Counted from the first letter of the stretch, positions 19,949-32,016 are shown. The stretch is 64,000 nucleotides of DNA from Lysobacter_K koreensis (GCF_042677045.1 NZ_JBHTIH010000004.1:314206-378205), one strand, 5' to 3'. Numbers and translations: made by a program. Notes: generated by a model not told the origin, from the sequence alone.

Positions 19949-20475
19949 CCGCCGCTCGCCGCGGGTTTCGTCGCCTCGGCCTGGATGTCCTTCTGCATCT
20001 GCTGCAGCAGCGGCACCATCACCCTCTGCATCGCGCTCATCGTGTTCTGCATCAGCTGCGGCATCTTGTCGAGCAGGTTCTGCCCGGCCGGGCTGCCGTA
20101 GAAGCCGATCATCGCGTCCATGTCCTCGCCGCTGAAGGTCTGGCGGTAGATCTCGCGGTACAGCGGCTGCATGTTGTTCCACGACACCATGCCCAGCAGT
20201 TGCGCGTTCGACTTGTAGACGATGCCGTCGAGCTTCTGCTTCTGCTCGGGCGTGAGTTGCTGGCCGGCGGTGACCTGCTCGACCATCTGCTGCTGCATCG
20301 CTTGCACCTGCGGCACCATCGCCTCGACGGTCTTGCGCGCGCGCATCACCTCGAGCAGCTGGTCGACCTGGGTGTCGGTGGGCGGCGCGGCGGCCGCGAA
20401 CGGCGCGGCCAGCAGCAGCAAGGCCGCCAGGGCGAGGGATTGCACCAAGGCGTGCTTCTGGACGAGGTGTTTCAT
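19945..20475 (-). CDS. Secreted DUF2059-domain protein
   Basis: A 176-residue periplasmic protein with a clear signal peptide (LALAALLLLAAPFAAAA). The DUF2059 core is visible: VDQLLEVMRARKTVEAM, YREIYRQTFSGEDMDAMIGFY and GSPAGQNLLDKMPQLMQ. Many Met and Gln residues give an all-helical protein. DUF2059 proteins have no agreed function. It is convergent with truC and transcribed away from arfB. Confidence 0.85.
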   Translation of the reverse strand: MKHLVQKHALVQSLALAALLLLAAPFAAAAPPTDTQVDQLLEVMRARKTVEAMVPQVQAMQQQMVEQVTAGQQLTPEQKQKLDGIVYKSNAQLLGMVSWNNMQPLYREIYRQTFSGEDMDAMIGFYGSPAGQNLLDKMPQLMQNTMSAMQRVMVPLLQQMQKDIQAEATKPAASGG

Positions 20476-20603
20476 CGGATCGACTCCCCAAGTTGATCGT
20501 GCGCGGTTGGCCGTGCCTCGGCCGGTTCAATGCGCTGGCGTGTGGAACCGCTGGCGGCGACTACAATCGCCCGCATCCCCGCCGGCTCCTCCCATTACAA
20601 CGC

Positions 20604-21023
20604 ATGTCCGACCCCAGTCCAGCCGTGCCGATCCCCGAAACCGAGCTGGTCGAGCGCTTCGTGCGCGCGACCGGGCCGGGCGGGCAGAACGTCAACAAGG
20701 TCGCGACCGCGGTCGAGCTGCGTTTCGATGTCGCCGGCTCGCCCTCGCTGCCCGAGCCGGTGCGCGCGCGGCTGCTGGCCAAGCGCGACCGCCGCATCAC
20801 CGACGACGGCGTGCTGGTGATCAGCGCGCAGCGCTTCCGCACCCAGGACCGCAACCGCCAGGACGCGCGCGAGCGGCTGGCCGCGTTCATCGCCAGCGGC
20901 TGGCGCGCGCCCACGCCGCGGATCGCGACCAGGCCCACCCGCGGTTCCAAGGAGCGCCGGCTCGGCGCGAAACGCGAGCGCGGTACGATCAAGCGCACTC
21001 GGGCGAAGACCGAGTGGGATTGA
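20604..21023 (+). CDS. arfB: Alternative ribosome-rescue factor ArfB (peptidyl-tRNA hydrolase)
   Basis: A 139-residue protein with the release-factor catalytic motif GPGGQNVNK (GGQ at 26-28) and a basic C-terminal tail (RPTRGSKERRLGAKRERGTI) that enters the empty mRNA channel. ArfB frees ribosomes stalled on truncated messages. ATG at 20604 is chosen because the domain begins at once (VPIPETELVERFVRATG). The last codons, including the stop, are the first copy of a 51-base tandem repeat that continues downstream. Confidence 0.95.
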   Translation: MSDPSPAVPIPETELVERFVRATGPGGQNVNKVATAVELRFDVAGSPSLPEPVRARLLAKRDRRITDDGVLVISAQRFRTQDRNRQDARERLAAFIASGWRAPTPRIATRPTRGSKERRLGAKRERGTIKRTRAKTEWD

Positions 21024-21129
21024 TCCGCGCCCCAACGGGTCAAGTGCACCCGGGCGAAGACCGAGTGGGACTGATCCGCGCCCCCACGGTTCGAGCGCAC
21101 CCGGGCGAAGACCGAGTGGGATTGGGCGG
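20993..21129. repeat. 51-bp tandem repeat duplicating the arfB 3' end
   Basis: Three copies (20993-21043, 21044-21094, partial 21095-21129), each containing GGGCGAAGACCGAGTGGGA followed by TTGATCCGCGCC or a close variant. Copy 1 encodes the final ArfB residues RAKTEWD and its stop; the later copies are non-coding. The period is a multiple of three. Confidence 0.95.
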
Positions 21130-21156
21130 GCGGGGGCCGGAAACACAGGGGAACGC

Positions 21157-21762
21157 ATGACCGACACGCACACCGACATCGTCCTGCCGCTGCCGCCGAA
21201 CGCGCCGCGGGTGCGCCCGAATGCGTTCGGACGCTGGCTCGGGCGCACGATCCTGCGGCTGGGCGGCTGGCGCATGGTCGGGGCGTTTCCGGACATCCCC
21301 AAGCTGGTGCTGATCGGCGCGCCGCATTCGAGCAACTGGGACGGCATCTACGGCTTCGCCGCCAAGCTGGCGATGGGCCTGGACGTCAGGATCCTCGGCA
21401 AGCACCAGCTGTTCTGGTGGCCGCTGGGGCTGCTGCTGCGGCGGCTGGGGGTGATCGCGGTCAACCGCAGCGCCGCCCACGGGGTGGTCGAGCAGCTCGC
21501 CGACCGCATCCGCGACGAGGAGCGTTTCTGGTTCGGGATCGCCCCGGAGGGCACGCGCAAGCCGGTCGAGCGCTGGAAGACCGGGTTCTGGAAGATCGCG
21601 CGCGCCGCCGACGTGCCGGTGCTGCCGGCCTACTTCCACTACCCCGACAAGACCATCGGCATCGGCCCGGTGTTCACCCTGACCGACGACATGGCCGCCG
21701 ACATCGCCCGTATCCGCGCCTTCTACCGACCTTGGCAGGGCAAGTTCCACGGCACCCCGTAG
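21157..21762 (+). CDS. 1-acyl-glycerol-3-phosphate acyltransferase-like (PlsC family) protein
   Basis: A 201-residue acyltransferase with the HX4D motif PHSSNWD, the substrate-binding APEGTRK block and a membrane-associated stretch around LFWWPLGLLLRRLGVIAV. It resembles the short lysophospholipid acyltransferase subgroup in which the phrase PHSSNWDG is typical. Its acyl acceptor is not fixed by sequence. The TAG stop is the TAG of a GTAG-headed repeat. It follows arfB on the same strand after the tandem repeats, so the two may be co-transcribed. Confidence 0.85.
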   Translation: MTDTHTDIVLPLPPNAPRVRPNAFGRWLGRTILRLGGWRMVGAFPDIPKLVLIGAPHSSNWDGIYGFAAKLAMGLDVRILGKHQLFWWPLGLLLRRLGVIAVNRSAAHGVVEQLADRIRDEERFWFGIAPEGTRKPVERWKTGFWKIARAADVPVLPAYFHYPDKTIGIGPVFTLTDDMAADIARIRAFYRPWQGKFHGTP

Positions 21763-21812
21763 GGCGGGTTTCCACCCGCCATCGCCATCGCCACCGCGGG
21801 TTAAACCCCGCC
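21759..21812. repeat. GTAG-headed REP supplying the acyltransferase stop
   Basis: GTAGGGCGGGTTTCCACCCG at the left and a degenerate inverted CGCGGGTTAAACCCCGCC at the right. The TAG at 21760-21762 is the stop codon of the upstream gene. Confidence 0.8.
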
Positions 21813-21971
21813 AAGGGCCAACCGCAAGCGGGAATGGCAATCCCGCCCCACCGGGCGCGAACCACCGCCACCGGCGGCCGGCTTGGCACGTTGCTTGCGT
21901 AGGTTTCCCTGACGACGCCGCGGCCAGCGCTCGATCGCAGATCGACGGTGGCGGCCGGCACAGGGGGGCGA

Positions 21972-23417
21972 TTGGATTTCTCCAGCCACGCCGAACGCGA
22001 CGGCACGCGCCTGCACGGGCGTGCCAAGGGCGCCGCGCGTTTCATGCTCGGGCCCAGCGCCCTGATCGGGGCGATGGGCCTGTTGCGTGGCGCCGATGCC
22101 ACCGTGCCGACCCCGGCCGAGGACTGGCGCCGCGCCACGGTTGACCTGGTGATCCACGTGCAGCGCCACCAGGCGACGATCGTGCATTGCCTGGCCGGCC
22201 TGCGCGCGCAAACCCGCCAGCCGCGGCGGATTGTGCTGGTCGACGACGGCGGCATCGACCGCGACGGCTCGCTGGTGCTGGCGCGCGAGTTCGCCGCGGT
22301 GAACGCGATGGCGATCGAGGTGATCGCGCGGCGCTGGTCGATCGGCCGCACCCCCACGCTCAAGCGCCAGGCCAGCGAGTGCGACGGCGACGTGCTGGTG
22401 GTGCTCGACGCCGATACCGTGCTGGAGTCGCCGGAGTTCCTGGAACGCTGCGTGCGCGAGCTGTTCCAGGGCGCCGGCATCGCCAGCGTCTGCGGCACCG
22501 TGCTGCCGTTGCGCGGCCGCGACCGACGCGCGATGGCGGCAACCGCCGCATTCCGGCGCTGGCTCGGCCCCGATGCCTACCGCGACCTCAACGCCAGCCG
22601 CGACCGCGCCGCGCGCATCGAGCAGTGGCTGATCGACGGCTACCGCCAGTGCGTCGGGCTGGTGCAGCAGCGCTTCGTGCATCGCGGGCAGATGCTCGCG
22701 TTCGGCGGCATCGCCCACCCGGTCGGCGCGGTCGCCTACCGGCGCGGCTACCTCAAGGACCTGTTCGACCGCTACGAGCCGGTGCACGGCGAGGACGACC
22801 AGACCCATGCCGAGGACATCTTCATCGGGGTGGCGTTCGGCAACGAGGGCTACCGCAACGTGCAGCTGGCCGACGTGGTCGCGCGCGTGCAGCAGCCCGC
22901 GCGCATCGAGCACCTGCCGGCGCGGCGCGCGCGCTACACCCAGGCGTTCCTGCGCGGCTGCTACTTCTTCGACGCGCTGCTGCAGTCGCCGCTGAAGGCG
23001 CCGCGACGCGCGTGGCGGCGGTTGCGCCGGCCGGCGCCGAAGGTCGAGCAGCGGCGCGTGCGCGAGGCCTACCGGCAGCCGTTCGGCGAGCGCCTGACCC
23101 GCGAGCAGGGCCGCCCGATCGGCTGGGCGCTGGCGTTCACCGCGCTGGAGAAAATCCTGCTGCCGCTGATCGTGCTGGTGCTGCTGGCCACCGGGCAGTG
23201 GCGCGCGCTCGCGATCGGGGTGCTGGCCGAGCTGGCGCTGTGGCTGGCGCTGCTGGCCGCGGTCGCGCCGGCGCCGCGCGCCGCGACGCTGGCCAGAGGC
23301 CTGCTGGCGGCACCGCTGCGCTACGTCGAACTGGCCGCCGACCTGGTCGGCGTGCTGCGCTTCGGGCGCGAGCTGCGCGGCCGGCAGGCCGATCGCGCGC
23401 GCCGGCGGATGCGTTGA
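21972..23417 (+). CDS. Membrane glycosyltransferase family 2 (NodC/hyaluronan-synthase-like)
   Basis: A protein of about 481 residues. The TTG at 21972 is preferred because AGGGGGG lies just upstream; an in-frame GTG at 21948 is the alternative. The GT2 signatures are VVLDADTVLESPEF (DxD) and GEDDQTHAEDIFI (acceptor/ED motif). C-terminal membrane helices are ILLPLIVLVLLATG and LALWLALLAAVAP. It should polymerise or transfer a sugar at the inner membrane. No export or sugar-synthesis genes adjoin it, so the product is unknown. Confidence 0.8.
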   Translation: MDFSSHAERDGTRLHGRAKGAARFMLGPSALIGAMGLLRGADATVPTPAEDWRRATVDLVIHVQRHQATIVHCLAGLRAQTRQPRRIVLVDDGGIDRDGSLVLAREFAAVNAMAIEVIARRWSIGRTPTLKRQASECDGDVLVVLDADTVLESPEFLERCVRELFQGAGIASVCGTVLPLRGRDRRAMAATAAFRRWLGPDAYRDLNASRDRAARIEQWLIDGYRQCVGLVQQRFVHRGQMLAFGGIAHPVGAVAYRRGYLKDLFDRYEPVHGEDDQTHAEDIFIGVAFGNEGYRNVQLADVVARVQQPARIEHLPARRARYTQAFLRGCYFFDALLQSPLKAPRRAWRRLRRPAPKVEQRRVREAYRQPFGERLTREQGRPIGWALAFTALEKILLPLIVLVLLATGQWRALAIGVLAELALWLALLAAVAPAPRAATLARGLLAAPLRYVELAADLVGVLRFGRELRGRQADRARRRMR

Positions 23418-23418
23418 C

Positions 23419-23565
23419 GCCCGGGTTTTAACCTGCCGAATCGACGCGCGGCGGGTTTTAACCCGCCTTCGGGGCCGACGCGATGGTCGCGTATGGCGAT
23501 GGCGGGTTGAAACCCGCCCTACACACCCTCGGCAGTCGCATGCGGCGGGTTGAAACCCGCCCTAC
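23419..23565. repeat. Cluster of four GGCGGGTT palindromes ending at the lysR stop
   Basis: Four copies of the GGCGGGTT...AACCCGCC palindrome in 150 bases, the last two followed by CTAC. The final CTA (23562-23564) is the TAG stop of the minus-strand LysR gene. This is the densest cluster of the family in the window. Confidence 0.9.
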
Positions 23566-24536
23566 CGCTCCGACGGCCCGGTCGCGTAGTAGTCGCGGCG
23601 CACGAACAGGTCCGGCTGGATCAGCTCGGTGAACGCGCGCGCCTGCGGCGACAGGTACTTGCCCTTGCGCACCACCACGCCGTAGCTGCGCGACGGGAAG
23701 TAGCGCGCCAGCGAGCGCGCCGCCAGCCGCTCGCGGTCGGCGTCGGTCAGGCAGATCGCGGTGACGATGCTGATCCCCAGCCCCATCGCCACGTACTGCT
23801 TGATCACCTCCCAGCCGCCGACCTCCAGCGCCACCGTGTACGGGACCCGGTTTTGCTGGAACACCAGGTCGACCATGCGGTAGGTGGTCAGCCGCTGCGG
23901 CGGCAGGATCAGGCCGTACGGCGACAGGTCCTGCAGGGTGAGGTCGGGCTGGCGCGCGAGCGGGTGGTCGCGCGGCGTGATCAGCATCGGCTCGAACTGG
24001 TAGATCGGCGCGTAGTCGAGGTCGGCCGGCACGTCGAGCATCGACCCCACCGCCAGGTCGACCGCGTCCGAGCGCAGCAGGTCGAGGCCGCCGGCGCCGG
24101 TGACGTTGTGCAGGCTCAGCCGCACCTCCGGGTGCGCGGCGCGGAACGCCTCGACGATCCGCGGCAGCAGGTACAGGATCGTGGAGCTGCCGGCGGCGAC
24201 GTTGAGCTCGCCCGCGTCGAGCCCGCGCACGCGCTCGCGGAACACCCCGTCCAGCCCGTCCAAGCCCTCGACCAGTGGCCGCGCCAGCTCGTACAGCTCC
24301 TGGCCCTCGCGGGTCAGGGCCAGGCGGCGGCCGCTGCGCTCAAGCAGGCGCACGCCCATTTCGCGCTCCAGCGCCTGCAACTGCAGGGTCACCGCGGGCT
24401 GGCTCAGGTACAGGGCCTCGGCCGCGCGCGACACCGAGCCCAGCCGCGCGGTCTGGCAAAACGCGCGCAGCGGCTTGAGGCGGTCGCCCTTGTAGGCGAA
24501 GCGGGGGCTGGGAGCGCGTTTGCTGGGCACGTTCAC
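23562..24536 (-). CDS. LysR-family regulator divergent from the glyoxylate shunt
   Basis: A 324-residue LTTR starting at GTG 24536. The helix-turn-helix is at about residues 30-65 (GSVSRAAEALYLSQPAVTLQLQALE). The effector-binding domain follows, with LNVAAGSSTILYLLPRIVEAFR at its start, and the composition resembles the CysB-like branch. It is transcribed away from aceB with a shared AT-rich intergenic region, the standard arrangement for an LTTR controlling its neighbour. Control of aceBA is inferred from this layout. Its stop codon lies in a REP element. Confidence 0.9.
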   Translation of the reverse strand: MNVPSKRAPSPRFAYKGDRLKPLRAFCQTARLGSVSRAAEALYLSQPAVTLQLQALEREMGVRLLERSGRRLALTREGQELYELARPLVEGLDGLDGVFRERVRGLDAGELNVAAGSSTILYLLPRIVEAFRAAHPEVRLSLHNVTGAGGLDLLRSDAVDLAVGSMLDVPADLDYAPIYQFEPMLITPRDHPLARQPDLTLQDLSPYGLILPPQRLTTYRMVDLVFQQNRVPYTVALEVGGWEVIKQYVAMGLGISIVTAICLTDADRERLAARSLARYFPSRSYGVVVRKGKYLSPQARAFTELIQPDLFVRRDYYATGPSER

Positions 24537-24568
24537 GGCCTATGTATAAGCATGGCTAATGATATGTA

Positions 24569-24596
24569 TTGATAGAACTTTATTGTCAAATACGAT
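24569..24596 (+). promoter_or_regulatory. Candidate promoter of aceBA
   Basis: TTGATA (24569-24574) and TACGAT (24591-24596) with a 16-base spacer, in an island of AT-rich sequence unusual for this genome. The region between the LysR start and aceB also holds TATGTATAAG- and ATATGTATTGAT-like blocks that could be LTTR sites. Confidence 0.5.
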
Positions 24597-24654
24597 ACCT
24601 GACCGCATGGTCGCCTCCTACACGTAAGCCTGGTTACAGGCGGGAGAGCAAGGC

Positions 24655-26289
<1,635 letters not shown>

Positions 26290-26349
26290 CCGACCGCAGC
26301 ACGCAACCCGCCACGTTCCCATTCCAACCAAGTCGAAAGGATTTCCGCC

Positions 26350-27681
<1,332 letters not shown>

Positions 27682-27706
27682 ACGGCCACCGCGCGTACCT
27701 CGCAGC

Positions 27707-27738
27707 GGCGGCCACGCATTGCGTGGCCGCCCTTTTTT
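27707..27738 (+). terminator. Intrinsic terminator of aceBA
   Basis: Perfect 11-base stem GGCGGCCACGC (27707-27717) / GCGTGGCCGCC (27721-27731), loop ATT, followed by CTTTTTT. Confidence 0.95.
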
Positions 27739-27835
27739 GCGTCTCGCGTTAGGGCCTCCGGCTCGCTCTCAGGCGCGCCACCCCGGTGCTATCCTCGCCT
27801 GCAGTCTCCTGGACGACGGAGTGCGGGGTCGTGGA

Positions 27836-28882
27836 ATGAAGGGTGAAAACGCCGCGTCGCCCACGCGCGACGAACCAGCGCAGCGCACCGCGCCGAACGG
27901 CGACCTCGCCGCCGCGGCGTTGACCGCCGACGAGTTCGCCCTGTTCGCGCAGGTCGGCCGCATGCGCCGCGCGTATGCCGGCGAGGTGCTGTTCCGCCGC
28001 GGCGACCTGGGCACGACCATGTACGTGGTGTCCAAGGGCGCGGTCGAACTCGACTTCGGCGACGACCTGATCGCCAAGCGGCTGGGGCCCAACGAATTCT
28101 TCGGCGAGCTCGGCCTGCTGATCGGCGACCACGCCCGCAGCGCCGATGCCACGGTGCCGGTCGACGGCATGCTGATCGAACTGCGCGCCGAGGAGTTCCA
28201 GCGCCTGGTCGACCGCGAGCCCGGGCTGGTCTCGTACTTCCTGCGCCGCGCGATCATGCGCGTGGTGCTGAACGAACAGGGCCTGATCCGCCGCCTGCGC
28301 CGCCGCAACCACGACCTGCAGTCCGCGCTCGACAGCCTGCGCGCCACCGCGGCCCAGCTCAACCAGACCGAAGCGCTGATCCGCACCGACGAGCTCACCG
28401 GCCTGTTCAACCGCCGCGGCCTGGCCAAGCACCTGCAGGACCGCCACCGCAACGGCAGCACCCACGGCCTGGGTCTGCTGCTGATCGACTGCGATCGCTT
28501 CAAGGCCGTCAACGACGACCACGGCCACCTCGCCGGCGACCGAGTACTGCAGGCAGTCGCCCACATCCTGCGCTCGGTGGCCGGCAACGGCGACATCGCC
28601 TGCCGCCTCGGCGGCGACGAGTTCGCGCTGCTGGTCAAGGCCGACAGCCGCGACGACGTCATGCGCTACGCCGACTTCATCGTCAGCACCGCGCACGGCC
28701 TGCTGCAGATGCCGCACACCACGCCGCTGATCTGCACGCTCAGCCTAGGTGCCTGCCTGGTCGCGCCCGACACGCAGTGGAACGATTGGTACGCGCACGC
28801 CGACGCCGCGCTGTACCGCGCCAAGCGCTTGGGCGGCAACCGCGTCGAATGGCAGGACGACGCGCTCGCCGCCACCGCGTGA
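27836..28882 (+). CDS. cNMP-binding GGDEF diguanylate cyclase
   Basis: A 348-residue soluble protein from ATG 27836; an in-frame GTG at 27821 is possible. Residues about 40-140 are a cyclic-nucleotide-binding domain (FRRGDLGTTMYVVSKGAVEL, FGELGLLIGDHARSADA). The GGDEF domain has an intact active site (GGDEF 259-263) but lacks the RxxD inhibition site (GNGD instead). The design matches the Xanthomonas campestris protein XC_0249, reported to bind cGMP and make c-di-GMP. The cyclase gene 37 bases downstream corresponds to its partner XC_0250. I recall that work from memory; orthology should be confirmed by alignment. Confidence 0.88.
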   Translation: MKGENAASPTRDEPAQRTAPNGDLAAAALTADEFALFAQVGRMRRAYAGEVLFRRGDLGTTMYVVSKGAVELDFGDDLIAKRLGPNEFFGELGLLIGDHARSADATVPVDGMLIELRAEEFQRLVDREPGLVSYFLRRAIMRVVLNEQGLIRRLRRRNHDLQSALDSLRATAAQLNQTEALIRTDELTGLFNRRGLAKHLQDRHRNGSTHGLGLLLIDCDRFKAVNDDHGHLAGDRVLQAVAHILRSVAGNGDIACRLGGDEFALLVKADSRDDVMRYADFIVSTAHGLLQMPHTTPLICTLSLGACLVAPDTQWNDWYAHADAALYRAKRLGGNRVEWQDDALAATA

Positions 28883-28919
28883 GCGCGCCCACCGCGACGC
28901 CGTCATCCAGGCCACCGCC

Positions 28920-31538
28920 ATGAACGACCTCAGCCAGCACAGCTCCGACGCGCCGCAGCTGCGCACCTTGCTGCTGACCGACCTGTGCGACTCGACCTCG
29001 CTGGTCGAACGCCTCGGCGACACCGTCGCCGCCGAGCTGTTCCGCGAACACGACCGCCTGGTGCTGCAACTGCAGCAGCAATGGCGCGGGCGCCTGATCG
29101 ACCGTTCCGACGGCCTGCTGCTGCTGTTCGAGCGGCCGATCGACGGCCTCGGCTTCGCGCTCGACTACGGCCACGGCCTGCGCGCGCTCGGCAAGGCGCA
29201 CCAGCAGACGCTGCTGACCCGCGCCGGCCTGCACGTCGGCGAGGTGCTGACCTGGCGCAACAGCGACGAGGCCGTGCGCGTCGGCGCCAAGCCGCTCGAG
29301 GTCGAAGGCCTGGCCAAGCCGACCGCGGCGCGCCTGATGTCGATGGCGCGGCCCGGGCAGATCCTGCTGTCGGCGGTGGCCGAGCCTCTCGCCCACCGCG
29401 CCGCGCGGGAACTGGGCGAACGCGGCCTCGGCCTGACCTGGAAATCGCACGGCCGCTGGCACTTCAAGGGCGTGCCCAACAGCCAGGAAGTGTTCGAGGT
29501 CGGCGAGCCCGGGATTGCCCCGCTGCGCGCGCCACCCAGCAGCCCCAAGGCCTGGCGCGACATCCCGCTGTGGCGGCGCCCGGCCGCGCTCGCCGCCGAG
29601 GTCGCGCTGCTGGCCGGCATCGGCATCGGCGCCTGGTTCGTCACCCGCCCGCAGCCGGCGATCGCGTTCAACCAGCGCGACTGGGTGGTGGTCGCCGACC
29701 TGCGCAACCTCACCGGCGACCAGTTGCTCGACGACTCGCTGGAACAGGCGTTCCGCATCAGCCTGGAGCAGTCGCGCCACGTCAACGTGCTCAGCGACCT
29801 CAAGACCCGCGACACGCTGAGCCGCATGCAGCTCAAGCCCGGCACCGTGCTCGATCGCGCCATCGCCTCCGAGGTCGCCGTGCGCGACGGCGCGCGCGCG
29901 GTGATCCTGCCGACCGTGTCCGAAGTCGGCGGCCGCGTCCGCGTCAGCGCCGAGGTGATCGACCCGCACACCCAGACCACGGTCTACGCCGAATCGGCGG
30001 ACGGTACCGGCGCGGTGTCGGCGCTGGATTCGATCGATACCGTCACCGCCGCGCTGCGCGGCAAGCTTGGCGAGGCGCTGAAGTCGATCGAGAAGGATTC
30101 GGCGCCGTTGCCCCGGGTGACGACCAAGAATCTGGATGCGTTGCGGGCGTATGCATTGGGTGTGCAGGCTTACTCCAAAGCGGATACGCAACAGGCCTTG
30201 CGGTACTTTCAACACGCTATAGAGCTCGATCCGCAGTTCGCATTGGCTTATCTGGGCATCATGCGTACATACGTCGCTGTGCCCGATGCCGCCAATGCAA
30301 AGCACTACCTGCAACGGGCAGAAGCATTGCGCTCCCACCTTCCGCTTCGTGACGCGTTGTATCTGGACGCTTGGGTTGCCGAACTTGGTCCAAAGCCCTC
30401 GCTTCACGCCCCGGAGAAGTGGAAGTTGTTGTCGGGCGTCTATCCGGATTACCACGCGGGTTCCGCCAACTATGCCTGGGCGGCGTTCACCGCGGGTCGC
30501 TACCAGGAGTCGATGAAATCGGCCCTTCTCGCCACCGCAGCGCAGAACCCGCTTCGGGGCCATGCAGTTGACCAGGTGGGGCGCGCGCAACTGGCACAAG
30601 AGCAGTACGCAGCAGCGCTCCTTAGCTTCAAGCAGGCAGGGGCGGCACAGCAAAGACGCGCGAGCCGTCAACAGGCTGCCGCATTGGCGGCCACTCGGCG
30701 CTTCACGGAGGCGGACGCGGTACTTAAAGCCTTGCCGCAGGATGTTCCCAGCGGGTATCTCGAACGCGTCGCGATCCCCTTGGACCAAGGGCGCTGGGAT
30801 CAGGCACTGCGGAATGCCGTGAGCGTCAAAGCTAAAGTGAGCCGCAAGAATTTCTTGTTGAGGGACGTGACTGATTTGGTCGAACTGTCGGTACGCGCCT
30901 TGCGCGATCCTGGCAATTTGAAGTCTCAGGCTTACTTGGACGTCATCTATGCCGCGCTTGACGGTGTCGATTTGCAGGGCGCCGCAGACGTTTCGGACCG
31001 CGTCTATGTGGCTTTGACAGCAACTTATCTGGCTCAGCGTGCCGGGCGAGGCGATGTGGCAGACAAAGCCATGCAAAAGCTGGCCAAGCAAGTGGCGGAG
31101 AGCGGTGACCCTCGGTTAGCGCAAATGCTGCAGATCATTCGTGCGGGCCAACTGCGCCTGGCAGGGAATGCGCCAGCCGCAGTGGCACAACTAGAACGAT
31201 TGATGGACGGCTCCGAGTTGTTCCAAGCGCACGTCGCGCTGCGCGACGCCTTGCGCGCCGCGGGTCGCTACGATGAGGCGCTGAGAGAAGATCGTTGGCT
31301 TGCGGCCCGTCGCGGCCTTGCATATGTCGAGCTGACTGGCGCACAAGCCCAGCAAGCCATCAATGTGGCTGATACGACGCTGGCTCGATTGGACGCGGCC
31401 GAGGTCTTGCAGAAGCTGGGTCGCATCGGTGAAGCGCGGCTAGAAGCCGAAGCTTTCAGCCGCGCATGGCCGCAAGCGGGACTACCTGACTACTTACGTG
31501 ACAGAGCCTTCTCGATCTTGCCGGCCACGAAGCAATGA
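28920..31538 (+). CDS. Class III nucleotide cyclase with TPR tail (peptide-modification-system cyclase family)
   Basis: An 872-residue protein. Residues about 12-185 are a class III cyclase-like domain: LLTDLCDSTSLV carries the first metal Asp, RSDGLLLLFE the second, and RAGLHVGEVL follows. A membrane helix lies near residue 230 (LAAEVALLAGIGIGAWFV). Then comes a TolB-like segment (DWVVVADLRNLTGDQLLDDS), then a long TPR region to the end. It fits the family annotated as putative peptide modification system cyclase, known near NHLP-related RiPP peptides, and resembles the X. campestris guanylate cyclase XC_0250. From about 30.1 kb the codon use becomes visibly less GC-biased. Its last 49 bases lie antisense to the first precursor gene. 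Confidence 0.85.
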   Translation: MNDLSQHSSDAPQLRTLLLTDLCDSTSLVERLGDTVAAELFREHDRLVLQLQQQWRGRLIDRSDGLLLLFERPIDGLGFALDYGHGLRALGKAHQQTLLTRAGLHVGEVLTWRNSDEAVRVGAKPLEVEGLAKPTAARLMSMARPGQILLSAVAEPLAHRAARELGERGLGLTWKSHGRWHFKGVPNSQEVFEVGEPGIAPLRAPPSSPKAWRDIPLWRRPAALAAEVALLAGIGIGAWFVTRPQPAIAFNQRDWVVVADLRNLTGDQLLDDSLEQAFRISLEQSRHVNVLSDLKTRDTLSRMQLKPGTVLDRAIASEVAVRDGARAVILPTVSEVGGRVRVSAEVIDPHTQTTVYAESADGTGAVSALDSIDTVTAALRGKLGEALKSIEKDSAPLPRVTTKNLDALRAYALGVQAYSKADTQQALRYFQHAIELDPQFALAYLGIMRTYVAVPDAANAKHYLQRAEALRSHLPLRDALYLDAWVAELGPKPSLHAPEKWKLLSGVYPDYHAGSANYAWAAFTAGRYQESMKSALLATAAQNPLRGHAVDQVGRAQLAQEQYAAALLSFKQAGAAQQRRASRQQAAALAATRRFTEADAVLKALPQDVPSGYLERVAIPLDQGRWDQALRNAVSVKAKVSRKNFLLRDVTDLVELSVRALRDPGNLKSQAYLDVIYAALDGVDLQGAADVSDRVYVALTATYLAQRAGRGDVADKAMQKLAKQVAESGDPRLAQMLQIIRAGQLRLAGNAPAAVAQLERLMDGSELFQAHVALRDALRAAGRYDEALREDRWLAARRGLAYVELTGAQAQQAINVADTTLARLDAAEVLQKLGRIGEARLEAEAFSRAWPQAGLPDYLRDRAFSILPATKQ

Positions 31539-31801
31539 GGATTGGTCAAAGCCTGACTTGATACCAGGTAATCCTTGAGCTGGTCGCGGGCCGCAGCGAT
31601 CTCCTTTTTTGACCCCAAACTGTCCACTGCCGCACAGGCCATCAGAGCCATGGCTTCCTTCGCCGGCGGATAGCCAACGTAGGCGAGCCCGGCTATCGGG
31701 TTTCTCTTAAACAGCCTGCGAAACTCGCTGTCGGTGCTCAACAGGTCCAGCAACTTGTCCGCGGTCTTCGCATTGAACGGTATCGCCTTAGTCTTCGCCA
31801 T
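31490..31801 (-). CDS. Precursor-like peptide 1 (NHLP-related putative modified peptide)
   Basis: A 103-residue protein behind an AGGGGGAAAGGGGA ribosome site. The leader-like half contains ADKLLDLLSTDSEFRRLFKR, a Nif11/NHLP-type helical leader. The end is TNPHCFVAGKIEKALSRK. It shares with the second precursor two aligned Cys residues (C56 and C90) and the motif TNPHCFxAG. No double-glycine site is seen. The gene is convergent with the cyclase and overlaps its 3' end by 49 bases, so the conserved C-terminus is encoded opposite the cyclase tail. A role as a RiPP precursor is inferred from family and neighbours. Confidence 0.75.
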   Translation of the reverse strand: MAKTKAIPFNAKTADKLLDLLSTDSEFRRLFKRNPIAGLAYVGYPPAKEAMALMACAAVDSLGSKKEIAAARDQLKDYLVSSQALTNPHCFVAGKIEKALSRK

Positions 31802-32016
31802 TCCCCTTTCCCCCTGTGAGATCCATAACGGACCGTTGGTTTTCGGAATCTATCCCTGCCTGCTCTACGGAACAACCGTTTGAATTCGGACGCCGGGACT
31901 GGGCGAAGCAAAATGGCTCGTTGGAGCCGCAAGTAAAAAGTGGGAGGCTCCTCCAGCTTTCTCTGGCCAGTTACGAGACCGAGGGGAACGATCAGATGAT
32001 CGCCAGTTGGCCTGAA

